A DNA stretch of 64,000 bases from Verrucomicrobiia bacterium (GTDB lineage Bacteria; Verrucomicrobiota; Verrucomicrobiia; Verrucomicrobiales; Akkermansiaceae). This document shows, piece after piece, positions 53,601-64,000 of the stretch. How positions within the stretch are numbered: position 1 is the first letter of the stretch; each line of letters begins with the position of its first letter. The position numbers and the translations under genes are program-made. Under the pieces are notes generated by a model. It saw only the letters and a program-made list of their open reading frames with translations. It was not told where the DNA came from and did no database searches. The DNA lies in contig JAUIJD010000015.1 in NCBI GenBank assembly GCA_030431475.1, positions 1 through 64,000 on the forward strand, read 5' to 3'.

Positions 53601-56238
53601 CGGGACCTCGTCGCCCGCGACCGTGGACATCACCATCGCCACCGATCTGCGCATCGACAACCCGGCCTGGGCCATGCCGGCGGCGGCCCCGCCCACCGCG
53701 CTGACCCTCGTCGACGCCCTCCCCGGCCTCACCTTCACCCGCCCGGTCTGCCTCACCCCGGTCCCCGGCGACCCGCAGCAGCTCTACGTCAGCGAACAAC
53801 CCGGCATCATCCAACGGGTGGCGGATGTGACCTCCCTCACCCCGGCCACCAATGTCTTCCTCGACATCTCGGGCGCCGTCGACATGGGCCCCTTCCTCGC
53901 CGGACAGCCGGAGAACGGCCTCCTCGGCCTGGCCTTCCACCCGGACTACGAAACCAACGGCTACTTCTACGTGGCCTACACGGTGAACCAGGGCGGAAAC
54001 TACTTCCAGCGGGTGTCGCGCTTCAGCCGTGATGCCGCCGACCCGACGATCGCGGACCCGGCCAGCGAGCTGATCCTCCTCCACATCGACGACTTCGGGC
54101 TGAACCACAACGGGGGCGACCTCCACTTCGGTCCCTCGGACGGCTACCTCTACTACGGCACCGGGGACGGGGAGAACTCGACCGCCGGCCAGGCCCGGAG
54201 CCAGAAGATCGACGACGACTTCTACTCGGGCATCTTCCGGATCGATGTCGACAAGAAGCCCGGCAGCCTCGAGCCCAATCCCCATCCGTCGATTCCGACC
54301 TATTCGGGGGAGGCGGCGTTCGGCATCCCGCCGGACAACCCCTTCGTCCACACCAGCCTCGGCGGCGACTGGGACGGCCTCTACAACGGGGACGACTATT
54401 CCGGCGCGCTGGGCACGGTGCGCACCGAATTCTGGGCCACCGGGATCCGTCATGCCTGGCGCATGTCGTTCGACCCGGTCACCGGCGACCTCTGGGAAGG
54501 CGATGTCGGCCAGGTCACCTACGAGGAGATCAACCGCATCGAACGCGGCGGCAACTACGGCTGGGCCTACCGCGAGGGCGCCCACGACTTTTCCGGAGTC
54601 CTCGGCTCCCCACCCGCCGGATGGACCAGCATCGATCCGATCTACGACTACCTCCACAACGGGCTCGGCGGCGATGCCAACTACACCGGCAACTCGGTCT
54701 GCGGCGGCTACGTCTACCGCGGCACCCGCTTCCCGGAGCTCTACGGCTACTACATCTTCTGCGACTCGATCTCCGGTCACATCTGGCAGATGGACACCGC
54801 CACCGGCACCACCACCCGCATCGCCGGCCTGCCGGGACAGTACGGCGTGTTCTCGTCGATGGGCGTCGACCCGAGCAACCAGGACATCCTCTTCTGCGCC
54901 TACCTCACGGGGAAGATCCTCCGCCTCTCGAAGAGCACCGACCTCTCCACCGGATTTCCGGAAACCCTGAGCGAGACCGGCCTGTTCTCGGACCTGACCG
55001 ACCTCTCCCCGGCTCCCGGCATCCTGCCGATCCAGCCGAACCTGAAGTTCTGGAGCGACTACGCCGACAAGGTCCGCTGGTTCGGTATCCCGGACGACAC
55101 CAGCCGCATGACCTACCAGGCGGAAGGCCCGTGGACCTATCCGACGGGCATGGTCTGGGTGAAGCACTTCGATCTTGCCATGACCCGTGGCAACCCCGCC
55201 ACCAACAAGCGCATCGAGACCCGCGTGCTGGTGAAGACCGACAGCGGCGTCTACGGCGTCAGCTACCGCTGGAACGAGGACGAGACCGAGGCCTACCTCG
55301 TCGAGGACGCCGGCGTGTCCTTCGACCTCGAAATCGACGACGACGGAACCCCCTACACCCAGACCTGGGGCATCCCGAGCCGCTCGACCTGCATCACCTG
55401 CCACCAGGACCGCCCGCTGTCGTTCTACACCCGCCAAATCAACCGGGTGGAGACGATGAACGGATTCATCGGAAACCAGATCGACCTCCTCCACTCCGCC
55501 GGCTACCTGACCAACGACCCCGATCCGGTCGAGACCCTGCCCGCCCACGTCCGACCCGACCAGACCGACCTTCCGCTCGAACAACGCGCCCGCTCCTACC
55601 TCGACGTCAACTGCGCCTACTGCCACCAGGACGGCGGGAGCATCGGCGGCCTGTGGGACGGCCGCGAGGAGCTCACGCTCGAGGCAACCGGCATGATCCA
55701 CGGCACCCCGATCCAGAACCTCGGCAACCCGGCCAACGAGTACATCGTGCCTCAGGACCCGCTTCACTCCGTCATCCTCCAGCGCGCCGGGGCGACCAAC
55801 GGTTTCACCCGCATGCCCCCGGTCGCCACCAACGAGGTCGACCTCGAGGGACTCGAGCTCCTCACCGAATGGATCAACTCCATTCCCACCGACCGTCTCT
55901 ACGACGACTGGGCGGCGGAAAACCTGGTGTATGGAGGCAAGGCCGGCGACGACGACGGGGACGGACGCACGAACTACGACGAGTTCCTGCTCGGAACCCA
56001 TCCGCTGTCCGGTGCCGACGATCCTCCGCTCGCCATGGACGGGGACGAGCTCGTGCTCCAACGCCGCGCGTTCCGCTTCTACGACATCGAGACCAGCACC
56101 AATCTCGTCGATTGGGAGAGCTGGGACGTCCCGGAGAACACCGAAGGCTACGTCGGCAGCGACGAAGTCGACGTGATCCCGCTGTCGACGAGCGAGGACG
56201 ACCGGCGCTTCTTCCGGATCGAGGTGCGGGAGCCCTGA
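50695..56238 (+). CDS. Giant secreted LamG / sugar dehydrogenase / cytochrome c protein
   Basis: This 1847-residue secreted protein has many domains. A signal peptide (1-26) is followed by three LamG-type sandwich domains (about 27-290, 361-615 and 630-891). All share phrases such as AYLDLPNG or AYLELPNG, FDFG and DMEDVNNWIGRS. A calcium-binding Asp-rich linker lies near 294-352 and a cadherin-like/bacterial Ig domain at 893-983 (VLVQVLANDSGG, FTYTVSG). A PQQ-dependent sugar dehydrogenase-type propeller covers about 1002-1420 (GLLGLAFHPDY, WATGIRHAWRMSFDP). The next domain carries two heme motifs, CITCH (1566-1570) and CAYCH (1640-1644). The C-terminus has another Asp-rich block. It could bind a polysaccharide, oxidise sugars and pass electrons to its own hemes; that is inference. 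Confidence 0.85.
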   Translation: MPSFLHRGLRSALLLVPFAIGSPAVLGDLVHRWSFNEAPGNASNGTTLTDSVSSAVATVRGEYITPASFDGAALRLPGTSDGNHSLGFMSAYLDLPNGIISSKTNLTVEIWATPHSVTAYDRLFDFGRSDQSHGPGAEPGELAEINGQGQIPGNRNADDTLYYSFGIGNDENGQRLEAMINDTANPGLYHDAAQATNLGTRYHYVFTFEDSVGAFGSDGGRVSWYRDGTLIHTADVDFHLSEMEDVNNWLGRSQWTTDWNADASYDEVRIWDHALTPAEISANLAAGPDSLEDPDTDDDGLLDVAFEDHYFGNDDGTASQTELDLHDGDDNPDGDAYTNLQEQAMGTDPTDPLSPPPPPTPDHLWTFTVQADSTAESGTVFTDEIGGVWEATLVGQGGQFDGRQVILPGSTTGNQPLSSISAYLDLSNGIVSDTPSVTFEAWATPISSKNWQRLFDFGRTVSSHGGGAPGEIVDDFTAPGLTDAYDNLSLTFNDGGDINTQQLEGEYDNTGMDPYFSSAATTPGQEYHYALVVEDGVGIYGAAGIRASWYRDGVLQNSADFNFRLVDMEDVNNWIGRSMYSGDSNAHMALNELRIHRSALSPAQIISSMNAGADPSSGPPEPPTPAPIPIRLWDFNTAPGPAAAGTVFNDASSDGEEATVRGNNAELTGTELLIGDDGSGGRQTTGGAQSGDNISAYLELPNGFISSFTDLSIEAWITPRSSGNWQRTFDFGNCTVTHGSGALPGEIIDDGTAPAGFEANDNIFLSMNVGGDLNAQRFAAKIGSGAESANDNSSLATTPGTEYHYVLTVEDGAGANGASGCRIKWYRDGALVSTIDLPFRLQDMEDVNNWIGRSNWSQDQNSHLSINELRVYDRTITPQEIGSSFDNGTDVGFAAPTAQNDTATLHRGQKVLVQVLANDSGGIDPGSVTIGAGPAHGTVSLSPDGSVLYTHDDSGTAPDSFTYTVSGIGGTSSPATVDITIATDLRIDNPAWAMPAAAPPTALTLVDALPGLTFTRPVCLTPVPGDPQQLYVSEQPGIIQRVADVTSLTPATNVFLDISGAVDMGPFLAGQPENGLLGLAFHPDYETNGYFYVAYTVNQGGNYFQRVSRFSRDAADPTIADPASELILLHIDDFGLNHNGGDLHFGPSDGYLYYGTGDGENSTAGQARSQKIDDDFYSGIFRIDVDKKPGSLEPNPHPSIPTYSGEAAFGIPPDNPFVHTSLGGDWDGLYNGDDYSGALGTVRTEFWATGIRHAWRMSFDPVTGDLWEGDVGQVTYEEINRIERGGNYGWAYREGAHDFSGVLGSPPAGWTSIDPIYDYLHNGLGGDANYTGNSVCGGYVYRGTRFPELYGYYIFCDSISGHIWQMDTATGTTTRIAGLPGQYGVFSSMGVDPSNQDILFCAYLTGKILRLSKSTDLSTGFPETLSETGLFSDLTDLSPAPGILPIQPNLKFWSDYADKVRWFGIPDDTSRMTYQAEGPWTYPTGMVWVKHFDLAMTRGNPATNKRIETRVLVKTDSGVYGVSYRWNEDETEAYLVEDAGVSFDLEIDDDGTPYTQTWGIPSRSTCITCHQDRPLSFYTRQINRVETMNGFIGNQIDLLHSAGYLTNDPDPVETLPAHVRPDQTDLPLEQRARSYLDVNCAYCHQDGGSIGGLWDGREELTLEATGMIHGTPIQNLGNPANEYIVPQDPLHSVILQRAGATNGFTRMPPVATNEVDLEGLELLTEWINSIPTDRLYDDWAAENLVYGGKAGDDDGDGRTNYDEFLLGTHPLSGADDPPLAMDGDELVLQRRAFRFYDIETSTNLVDWESWDVPENTEGYVGSDEVDVIPLSTSEDDRRFFRIEVREP

Positions 56239-56286
56239 GGCGGCTTTTTCCTTCCGGATCGGCACGCGCTATGCAAGGCCTTGCCC

Positions 56287-57516
56287 ATGCGCCTGCTTGC
56301 CTGTCTTACCCTCGTTTTCCTCCCGCTGCTCGCGTCGCATGCTCAGGACGAGCCGACGGCGACCACCACCGCGGAGGCGTCCGTTCCTCCCCAGGAGCTT
56401 GAGTTGCGCCTGGTTCCCTTCACCCCCTCGCAGCTCGAGGTCGAGGCCAAGGCATGGCAGGAGCTGGTGCAGGAGAAGTCCCGCGAAGTGGCCGATGCCA
56501 AGATCGAGGCGCTGAGATCGGGCAGCACGGACCAGGAGCGGATCGAGGCGCTGCTGAAGGAGGAGAAGCAGTTGATGGACCGCCTCGGGATCGTGCTCGA
56601 TTCATGGGAGGCCAAGGGCGGCGAACCGGATGAGATCCGCTCGTGGCTGACGGCCGTCCGCGGCGCCGAACTCCAGGTCGACAATCCTTCGGGCCTGGTC
56701 GCCGCCTTCCGCCGCTGGCTCGAGGCCGAGGACGGCGCTCGTTCCTGGGTCGTGAAGCTGGCGATCTTCGCGGCAATCTTCTTCGCCGGGGCGATTCTCG
56801 CCTCGATCTTCTCCCGCCTCGCCGGCAAGGCGATGGCGCGCCACAAGAGCAGCTCGGAGCTGCTGGACCGCTTCGTCACCACCATCATCCGGCGCGGCAT
56901 CCTCTTGCTGGCCATCGTCATTGGGCTTTCGACCCTGGGCGTGAAAGTCGGAGCGCTGGTCGCCCTCATCGGCGGCGGTGCCTTCATTCTCGGCTTCGCG
57001 CTGCAGGACAGCCTCGCCAACTTCGCCAACGGCATCATGCTCATGATCTACCAGCCCTTCGATGTCGGCGATGCCGTCGAGATCGGCGGCGTGTCCGGCT
57101 CGGTCGATTCGGTCAGCCTCGTCAACACCACCATCAAGAGCTGGGACAACAAGGTCATCATCGTCCCGAACAAAAACGTCTGGGGCCAGACCATCACCAA
57201 CATCACCGGGTCCGACCAGCGGCGCGTCGACATGGTCTTCGGCATCGGCTACGACGACGACATCGAGAAGGCCCAGGGCATCCTCGAGAAGATCGTCTCC
57301 GAACACGAGCTGGTGCTCGAGGATCCCGCTCCCACCATCAAGATGCACGAGCTCGCGGACTCGTCCGTGAATTTCGTCTGCCGCCCGTGGGCGAAGACCT
57401 CCGACTACTGGGGCGTCTACTGGGACATCACCCGACGGGTGAAGGACGAGTTCGACGCCAACGACATCAGCATTCCCTTCCCGCAGCGCGACGTGCACCT
57501 GCATCAGGCGGGCTGA
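56287..57516 (+). CDS. Small-conductance mechanosensitive channel, MscS family
   Basis: The 409-residue product has a cleavable signal peptide (MRLLACLTLVFLPLLASHAQ), a helical periplasmic region (about 25-140, strongly charged) and three membrane spans (about 150-175, 195-212 and 215-240). The pore helix ALVALIGGGAFILGFALQDSLANFANG at about 219-245 is the family signature. The MscS beta domain follows, with FDVGDAVEIGGVSGSVDSVS and IIVPNKNVWGQTITNITGSD. It protects cells from hypo-osmotic shock. ATG 56287 is preferred over an in-frame TTG six bases upstream. Its 3' end overlaps the convergent YihY-family gene by 13 bases. Confidence 0.9.
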   Translation: MRLLACLTLVFLPLLASHAQDEPTATTTAEASVPPQELELRLVPFTPSQLEVEAKAWQELVQEKSREVADAKIEALRSGSTDQERIEALLKEEKQLMDRLGIVLDSWEAKGGEPDEIRSWLTAVRGAELQVDNPSGLVAAFRRWLEAEDGARSWVVKLAIFAAIFFAGAILASIFSRLAGKAMARHKSSSELLDRFVTTIIRRGILLLAIVIGLSTLGVKVGALVALIGGGAFILGFALQDSLANFANGIMLMIYQPFDVGDAVEIGGVSGSVDSVSLVNTTIKSWDNKVIIVPNKNVWGQTITNITGSDQRRVDMVFGIGYDDDIEKAQGILEKIVSEHELVLEDPAPTIKMHELADSSVNFVCRPWAKTSDYWGVYWDITRRVKDEFDANDISIPFPQRDVHLHQAG

Positions 57517-58466
57517 CCGTCCTTGGGACGCGGCGTATCCAGCGGGCGGGTGAGGATCCGCACCACCACGGCGCCGGCGAAGAGCACCATGGCGTTGTAG
57601 TAGATCCAGACCTGGACCAGCAGGAAGGATCCGATCACGCCGTAGACGCTGAAGCCGGCGCCGATCGACATCGCCCCCATCGCCCGGCTCCCGATCTCCC
57701 ACAGCAGGGCCGCCCCCACGGCGACCCCGAGGGCGTTCCGGGTGGCGACCCGCTCCTTCGAGAGAAACCGGTAGAGCAGGAAGAACACGAGGGTGTTCAC
57801 CGCCAGCCCCACCAGCATCGCGCCGGCCCAGGAAAACCCCTCCACCGCCGGCACCCACTCCCGGACGAACGCGTTCGCCCCGCGCATCACCAGTCCGGCG
57901 ACGAACACCAGCACCACCACCAGTCCCATGCCGAAGAGCATCGCCAGCGAGCGCAGGCGGCCGAGCAGCATCCGTTTCACGGCGGCCACCAGCCCTTTCG
58001 GCATCTTGCGCTGACGCACCTGCCAGATCCGGTTGAAGCCTCGGTCGATCTGCAGGAAGACGAGCGAAGCGGTGAACAGGAGCATGACCCCCGCGAGCGG
58101 CCCGGTCACCAGGGCCCCCGACTCGACCCGGCTCAGCATCTGTCCGAGCGCCTCACCCACCTCTGGGGAAAGCTGCTGGGAGACCGTGGTGAGAATCGTC
58201 TCCCGGGCGTCCCGTCCCTTCTCGACGAACTGAAAGAAGGTCCCGACCCCGGCCATCAGCACCAGCATCAGCGGAAACAGCGAAAGCGCGGCGTAGTAGG
58301 CGACCGCCGCGGCGATGGCGGTGCATTCGAAGGTGAGCCACGCCTGCCACGCTTCCCCCGCTCGTTGTTTGATCGCCGGCCACACGGCTCCGAATCTACG
58401 GGCTGACGCCGTCGGCACAAGCGACCGGATCGGAAAGGTTGAACCGATCGGAAAAATCCGCATCAT
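57504..58466 (-). CDS. YihY/BrkB family inner membrane protein
   Basis: This 320-residue membrane protein has about six spans and the YihY family pattern: AIAAAVAYYAALSLFPLML near 49-67, then QIDRGFNRIWQVRQRK near 138-153 and the C-terminal YGVIGSFLLVQVWIYYNAMV near 274-293. The family was once annotated as ribonuclease BN, which is wrong; its function is still uncertain. Two ATGs open the frame at 58466 and 58463, and a GTG at 58418 is also possible. With the first start only 11 bp separate it from the divergent lipase-like gene, so the GTG may be the real start. Confidence 0.85.
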   Translation of the reverse strand: MMRIFPIGSTFPIRSLVPTASARRFGAVWPAIKQRAGEAWQAWLTFECTAIAAAVAYYAALSLFPLMLVLMAGVGTFFQFVEKGRDARETILTTVSQQLSPEVGEALGQMLSRVESGALVTGPLAGVMLLFTASLVFLQIDRGFNRIWQVRQRKMPKGLVAAVKRMLLGRLRSLAMLFGMGLVVVLVFVAGLVMRGANAFVREWVPAVEGFSWAGAMLVGLAVNTLVFFLLYRFLSKERVATRNALGVAVGAALLWEIGSRAMGAMSIGAGFSVYGVIGSFLLVQVWIYYNAMVLFAGAVVVRILTRPLDTPRPKDGQPA

Positions 58467-58477
58467 CCTGCCGCCTT

Positions 58478-60142
58478 ATGCCCAACCGCTTCCTCACCCT
58501 TCTCCCGGCCCTGCTTTTCGTCGCCTCCTGCTCGGCGCCGATCAGCGTGCACGAGAACGACGCCGTGCCCCCGGCCGCCCGGGTCACCAGCCCGGCGGCC
58601 CTCGAGCGCGCCGCCGAGCCGGGCGACAACGCGCTGGCCGACATCGGCCCGCTGCTGGATGCCCTGCGCACCACCGGCCGTGCCATCGCCGGCGGCAACG
58701 ACGACGCGATTCCGGAGTACAACTACCTGACCGCCCGTCTCGTCGACCGTCTCATCGAGGCCGGCGTGCGCCCCTGGGACCAATCGCTGCCGGTGAGCGG
58801 CGGCTCGGTCGACTACCTGCTCCGCGGCACCGAGCCGGCCGACCTCAAGGATCCAGGCCGCGAGTTCATTCCCACCGATCGCCTCTCCTTCACCGGACGC
58901 TACGCCCGCGACACCGGCCGCACGGCCGGCATCGGCGCCCCGCTGGTCACCTTCCTGGGCAACGGGAAGCGGTCGGAGAAGACCATCCCCTACCGCACCG
59001 TCACCGCGGTGGTCCGCTTCGACGGCAACCAGGCCACCGTGGACCTGCTCGATCCCTTCGCCACCCAGGAAGTCTCGCTCGGCGGCCGCACCCTGCCGCT
59101 CAGCGCCGACTTCAACTCGCCGGTGGCCTACATCCTGTCCAAGGACCGGATCGACGAGCTCGGGCTCGCCCGACTGATCAATCCCACCCGCTACGACGAC
59201 ACGGCGCGGCTGAGTGCGGTGCAGCCCTACGACCCCGACAAGATTCCCGTGCTCTTCGTCCACGGCCTGCAGGACACGCCCGCCTCCTTCGCCCCGATGT
59301 ATTTCGAGCTGATGGACGACCCCGCCATCCGCGACACCTACCAGTTCTGGGCCTTCAGCTATCCCAGCGGCTACCCCTACCCGATGCCGGCCGCAATCCT
59401 GCGCGACGAGCTCGACCGGATGCGCGAACTGCACCCCGACCACAAGGACATCGTCATCATCGGCCACAGCATGGGCGGCCTGATCTCCCGCTTGATGGTC
59501 ACCGACGTCGGCGACGGCATCTGGGTGAAGTTCTTCGGCAAGGCACCCGCGGAGAGCGGCCTCAGCGGGGAAAGCCGCGAGCTGCTCGAGGACGCGCTGC
59601 TCTTCGACGCTCGGCGCGACATCTCGCGCGCCATCTTCATCTCGGCTCCCCACCGCGGCAGCGAACTGGCCACCAACATCATCGGCTGGATCGGCATCAA
59701 GCTGGTCCGTTTCCCGGCCACCCTCGCCAACGTGCGGGACTCGTTCATCAGCGCCCTCAGCCTCGACGCCTCGGGCATGCAGCTCGACCGCTTCCCCAGC
59801 AGCATCGACACCCTCTCCCCGAGCAACCGCTTCGTGAAGGCGATCAACGAGTATCCGATCCGCCCGGACATCCCCTACCACTCCATCATGGGCGACCGGG
59901 GCAAGGGCGACACGCCCGATTCCAGCGACGGCGTGGTCGCCTACTGGAGCTCCCACCTCGACGGCGCGGTTTCCGAGAAGATCGTGCCCAGCAACCACAG
60001 CGCCCACCAGAATCCGGCGGGCATCGAGGAAGTCCGGCGCATCCTCCACCTCCACGCGGGACTCCCCTACCGCGCCCGCACCGACCTCGAGCCGGCCGGG
60101 CCGGAGGAAATGAAACGCGGCCCCGGGCGCTGGCCGCGCTGA
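58478..60142 (+). CDS. Alpha/beta-hydrolase lipoprotein
   Basis: This 554-residue protein has a lipoprotein signal (ALLFVASC near residues 11-18). The first 250 residues form an uncharacterised beta-rich domain. From about 258 an alpha/beta hydrolase follows: VLFVHGLQDTPASFAPMY carries the oxyanion loop and IIGHSMGGLISR the nucleophile Ser331. FISAPHRGSELATNIIGWIG lies near 387 and a late histidine in NHSAHQNPAG near 513. It looks like a triacylglycerol lipase or esterase anchored in a cell-envelope membrane. The true substrate is unknown. Start ATG 58478 gives the signal peptide directly; ATG 58439 would overlap the divergent gene. Confidence 0.82.
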   Translation: MPNRFLTLLPALLFVASCSAPISVHENDAVPPAARVTSPAALERAAEPGDNALADIGPLLDALRTTGRAIAGGNDDAIPEYNYLTARLVDRLIEAGVRPWDQSLPVSGGSVDYLLRGTEPADLKDPGREFIPTDRLSFTGRYARDTGRTAGIGAPLVTFLGNGKRSEKTIPYRTVTAVVRFDGNQATVDLLDPFATQEVSLGGRTLPLSADFNSPVAYILSKDRIDELGLARLINPTRYDDTARLSAVQPYDPDKIPVLFVHGLQDTPASFAPMYFELMDDPAIRDTYQFWAFSYPSGYPYPMPAAILRDELDRMRELHPDHKDIVIIGHSMGGLISRLMVTDVGDGIWVKFFGKAPAESGLSGESRELLEDALLFDARRDISRAIFISAPHRGSELATNIIGWIGIKLVRFPATLANVRDSFISALSLDASGMQLDRFPSSIDTLSPSNRFVKAINEYPIRPDIPYHSIMGDRGKGDTPDSSDGVVAYWSSHLDGAVSEKIVPSNHSAHQNPAGIEEVRRILHLHAGLPYRARTDLEPAGPEEMKRGPGRWPR

Positions 60143-60221
60143 TCCGCCGCCCCCCGTTCCCGCTCCCGCAATGCTGCGTCCGGCGCCGCGGGCGATGACC
60201 CGAATCGTCGGAACTCGTTCA

Positions 60222-60249
60222 TTGACACGGGTTTCGCGACCCCTAAGCT
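60222..60249 (+). promoter_or_regulatory. Probable sigma-70 promoter of ppdK
   Basis: A perfect -35 box TTGACA at 60222-60227 and a -10-like TAAGCT at 60244-60249 are 16 bp apart. Transcription would start near 60256, about 70 bases before the ppdK start codon, at the foot of the leader hairpin. The remainder of 60143-60221 has no visible feature. Confidence 0.5.
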
Positions 60250-60256
60250 CCGCGCG

Positions 60257-60300
60257 TCCGCGCCGGAGGGGGCTGCTACACGCCCCCCCGCGGACCCTCC
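60257..60300 (+). promoter_or_regulatory. Leader hairpin with alternative pairings upstream of ppdK
   Basis: TCCGCG (60257-60262) can pair with CGCGGA (60289-60294), and inside it GGGGG (60268-60272) with CCCCC (60283-60287). A competing pairing joins GGAGGG (60265-60270) to CCCTCC (60295-60300). If the promoter is right, this structure forms the very 5' end of the ppdK mRNA. It matches no riboswitch class I know. Confidence 0.4.
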
Positions 60301-60325
60301 GCTAACCTGACCACCAAGACAACAG

Positions 60326-63151
<2,826 letters not shown>

Positions 63152-63158
63152 TCGTGGC

Positions 63159-63175
63159 GGTGGCTTCCAGCCGCC
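63159..63175. repeat. TTCCA-loop hairpin after ppdK
   Basis: GGTGGCTTCCAGCCGCC folds with six base pairs (one G-T) around the same TTCCA loop found at 6690-6779, 8432-8707 and 12567-12656. It begins eight bases after the ppdK stop and precedes the real terminator. Confidence 0.6.
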
Positions 63176-63198
63176 GTGCCTTTACCCCAGGCTTCCCA

Positions 63199-63234
63199 CC
63201 GCCCCTTTCGCATCATGCGGAAGGGGCGGTTTTT
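63199..63234 (+). terminator. Rho-independent terminator of ppdK
   Basis: CCGCCCCTT pairs with AAGGGGCGG; an inner GCAT/ATGC pairing closes the loop. Five T residues follow on the plus strand. It also ends in A residues on the other side and could act on the convergent minus-strand gene. A further nine-base inverted repeat GGCCGCGGA/TCCGCGGCC lies at 63243-63281, at the end of that gene. Confidence 0.9.
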
Positions 63235-63280
63235 CGTACGCCGGCCGCGGATCCGGCGCTGCCGCCCGATCGTCCGCGGC

Positions 63281-64000
63281 CTATCCGTCCGCCACCGGCA
63301 GCAGCACGGCGTCGCGCATGCCGTGGATCTTCTTCTTGTCGACCGGCGCCAGCGTCGCCAGGCAACCGCCGAGACTCGTGGTGCCCTCGCCGTCGGTGAA
63401 ATAGTACGGGCAGAGCCTCACCCGCGCCTCCATCATCTCGACGCTGCCGTCGTCCCGATACACCGGATGCTCCACCACCCGGGTTTCCCGGAACTCCTGC
63501 ATGATCCAAGGCTGCTGGCTGAACTCGCCGAGCGCATGACCGAGCCTCTGGCGCCACTCGGGTGCTGGCAGGTCGTGACCGATGAACACCCCGCGCGACC
63601 CCCAGGCGGTCTCGTGGAAGCCACTGATCTTCAGCACCAGCTGGCGCTCCTTCTGGCTGAACTCGGCCACCTCGTCCCACGAGTGGACCTCGAGCCGGGG
63701 CAGCGCGGCCTGCGGCGGCAGCGGCGAGGGATCGACCACCCAGCTGAAGGGCACCAGCTCCCTCACCCGGTCGAGATGGCTTCCCCGGAGCATCTCACGC
63801 CACAGCGGCTTGAGCGCCGGCGTCCAGAGCAGCGCCAGCCAGAGCTTGTCCTCGAGATGGGGAAGGCAGGGCGGATTCATCCGCACCCCGCCGGAGATCG
63901 ACGCCTCGGCCAGCGAGCGAAAGAGAGGCAGGCTCTCCCAGTCGAACCACTCGAAGAAGCGATACAGGTCGGTCCCTGCCGCCGCATCGAACTCCTCGGC
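63281..64000 (-). CDS. Conserved hypothetical protein, N-terminus cut by window edge
   Basis: 240 codons are visible and the frame continues past the right edge without a start, so the N-terminus is missing. The visible part has VLKISGFHETAWGSRGVFIG and, near the end, RVRLCPYYFTDGEG, LGGCLATLAP and DKKKIHGMRDAVLLP. I recall similar segments from conserved uncharacterised bacterial proteins. The Lys/Ser-Gly-rich and Gln-Glu-Phe segments look like the second half of an ATP-grasp fold, but I cannot confirm that. An internal ATG at 63886 is not the true start. It is convergent with ppdK. Confidence 0.65.
   Translation of the reverse strand, partial: AEEFDAAAGTDLYRFFEWFDWESLPLFRSLAEASISGGVRMNPPCLPHLEDKLWLALLWTPALKPLWREMLRGSHLDRVRELVPFSWVVDPSPLPPQAALPRLEVHSWDEVAEFSQKERQLVLKISGFHETAWGSRGVFIGHDLPAPEWRQRLGHALGEFSQQPWIMQEFRETRVVEHPVYRDDGSVEMMEARVRLCPYYFTDGEGTTSLGGCLATLAPVDKKKIHGMRDAVLLPVADG

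Noticed and set aside
53263-56265. A 1000-codon minus-strand open frame under the giant secreted protein
   Set aside because: Val/Gly/Asp-rich antisense frame without domains.
57504-58466. Ribonuclease BN
   Set aside because: Older annotations call this family RNase BN, but that activity belongs to a different protein; this one is a YihY/BrkB membrane protein.

Overview
The window is a high-GC chromosomal segment that most resembles a free-living member of the Verrucomicrobiota (PVC superphylum). This rests on paired PSD1-type cytochromes and DUF1501 proteins, several secreted sulfatases, LamG-rich secreted proteins, scarce Shine-Dalgarno sites and many Verrucomicrobium/Planctomycete-type families. 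The taxonomic call is inference; there is no rRNA. I see one tRNA (His) and no CRISPR array, insertion sequence, phage or plasmid gene.

Layout. 1-1.2 kb: the start of a type I restriction subunit (HsdR) running off the left edge. 1.66-6.6 kb: a four-gene operon for a GldA/F/G-like ABC exporter plus a DUF4340 protein. 6.8-12.5 kb: a flavin halogenase-like enzyme, SixA and FabG on the other strand, then a translationally coupled cytochrome c and beta-propeller pair. 12.7-21.9 kb: mostly minus-strand secreted catabolism: a sulfatase-SGNH hydrolase fusion, a PLD lipoprotein, a GH5 glycosidase, a sugar porter and a GH32 fructanase. 22.0-27.3 kb: HrpA helicase divergent from a second sulfatase. 27.4-40.3 kb: two PSD1 cytochrome/DUF1501 pairs bracketing a lipoprotein, an SMP-30-like lactonase and a DUF3500 protein. 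40.3-44.8 kb: housekeeping genes (rnc, tRNA-His, Smr, cobalamin adenosyltransferase, queE, gph, hpf). 44.8-50.5 kb: an AddA/AddB-type helicase-nuclease pair. 50.7-60.1 kb: a 1847-residue secreted LamG/sugar-dehydrogenase/cytochrome protein, an MscS channel, a YihY-family membrane protein and a lipase-like lipoprotein. 60.2-63.2 kb: ppdK with its own promoter, leader hairpin and terminator, and unusual lysine-rich tails. 63.3-64 kb: the C-terminal part of a conserved protein cut by the right edge.

How it fits together. The secreted sulfatases, glycosidases, sugar porter and redox proteins suggest growth on sulfated or fructan-type polysaccharides, with periplasmic oxidation feeding c-type hemes. 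Between the genes, and three times inside hrpA, lie short repeats, most of them palindromic. Several are two-armed elements whose arms differ by paired, compensating changes. These repeats, the in-frame hrpA insertions and the tailed PPDK are the most unusual observations here.
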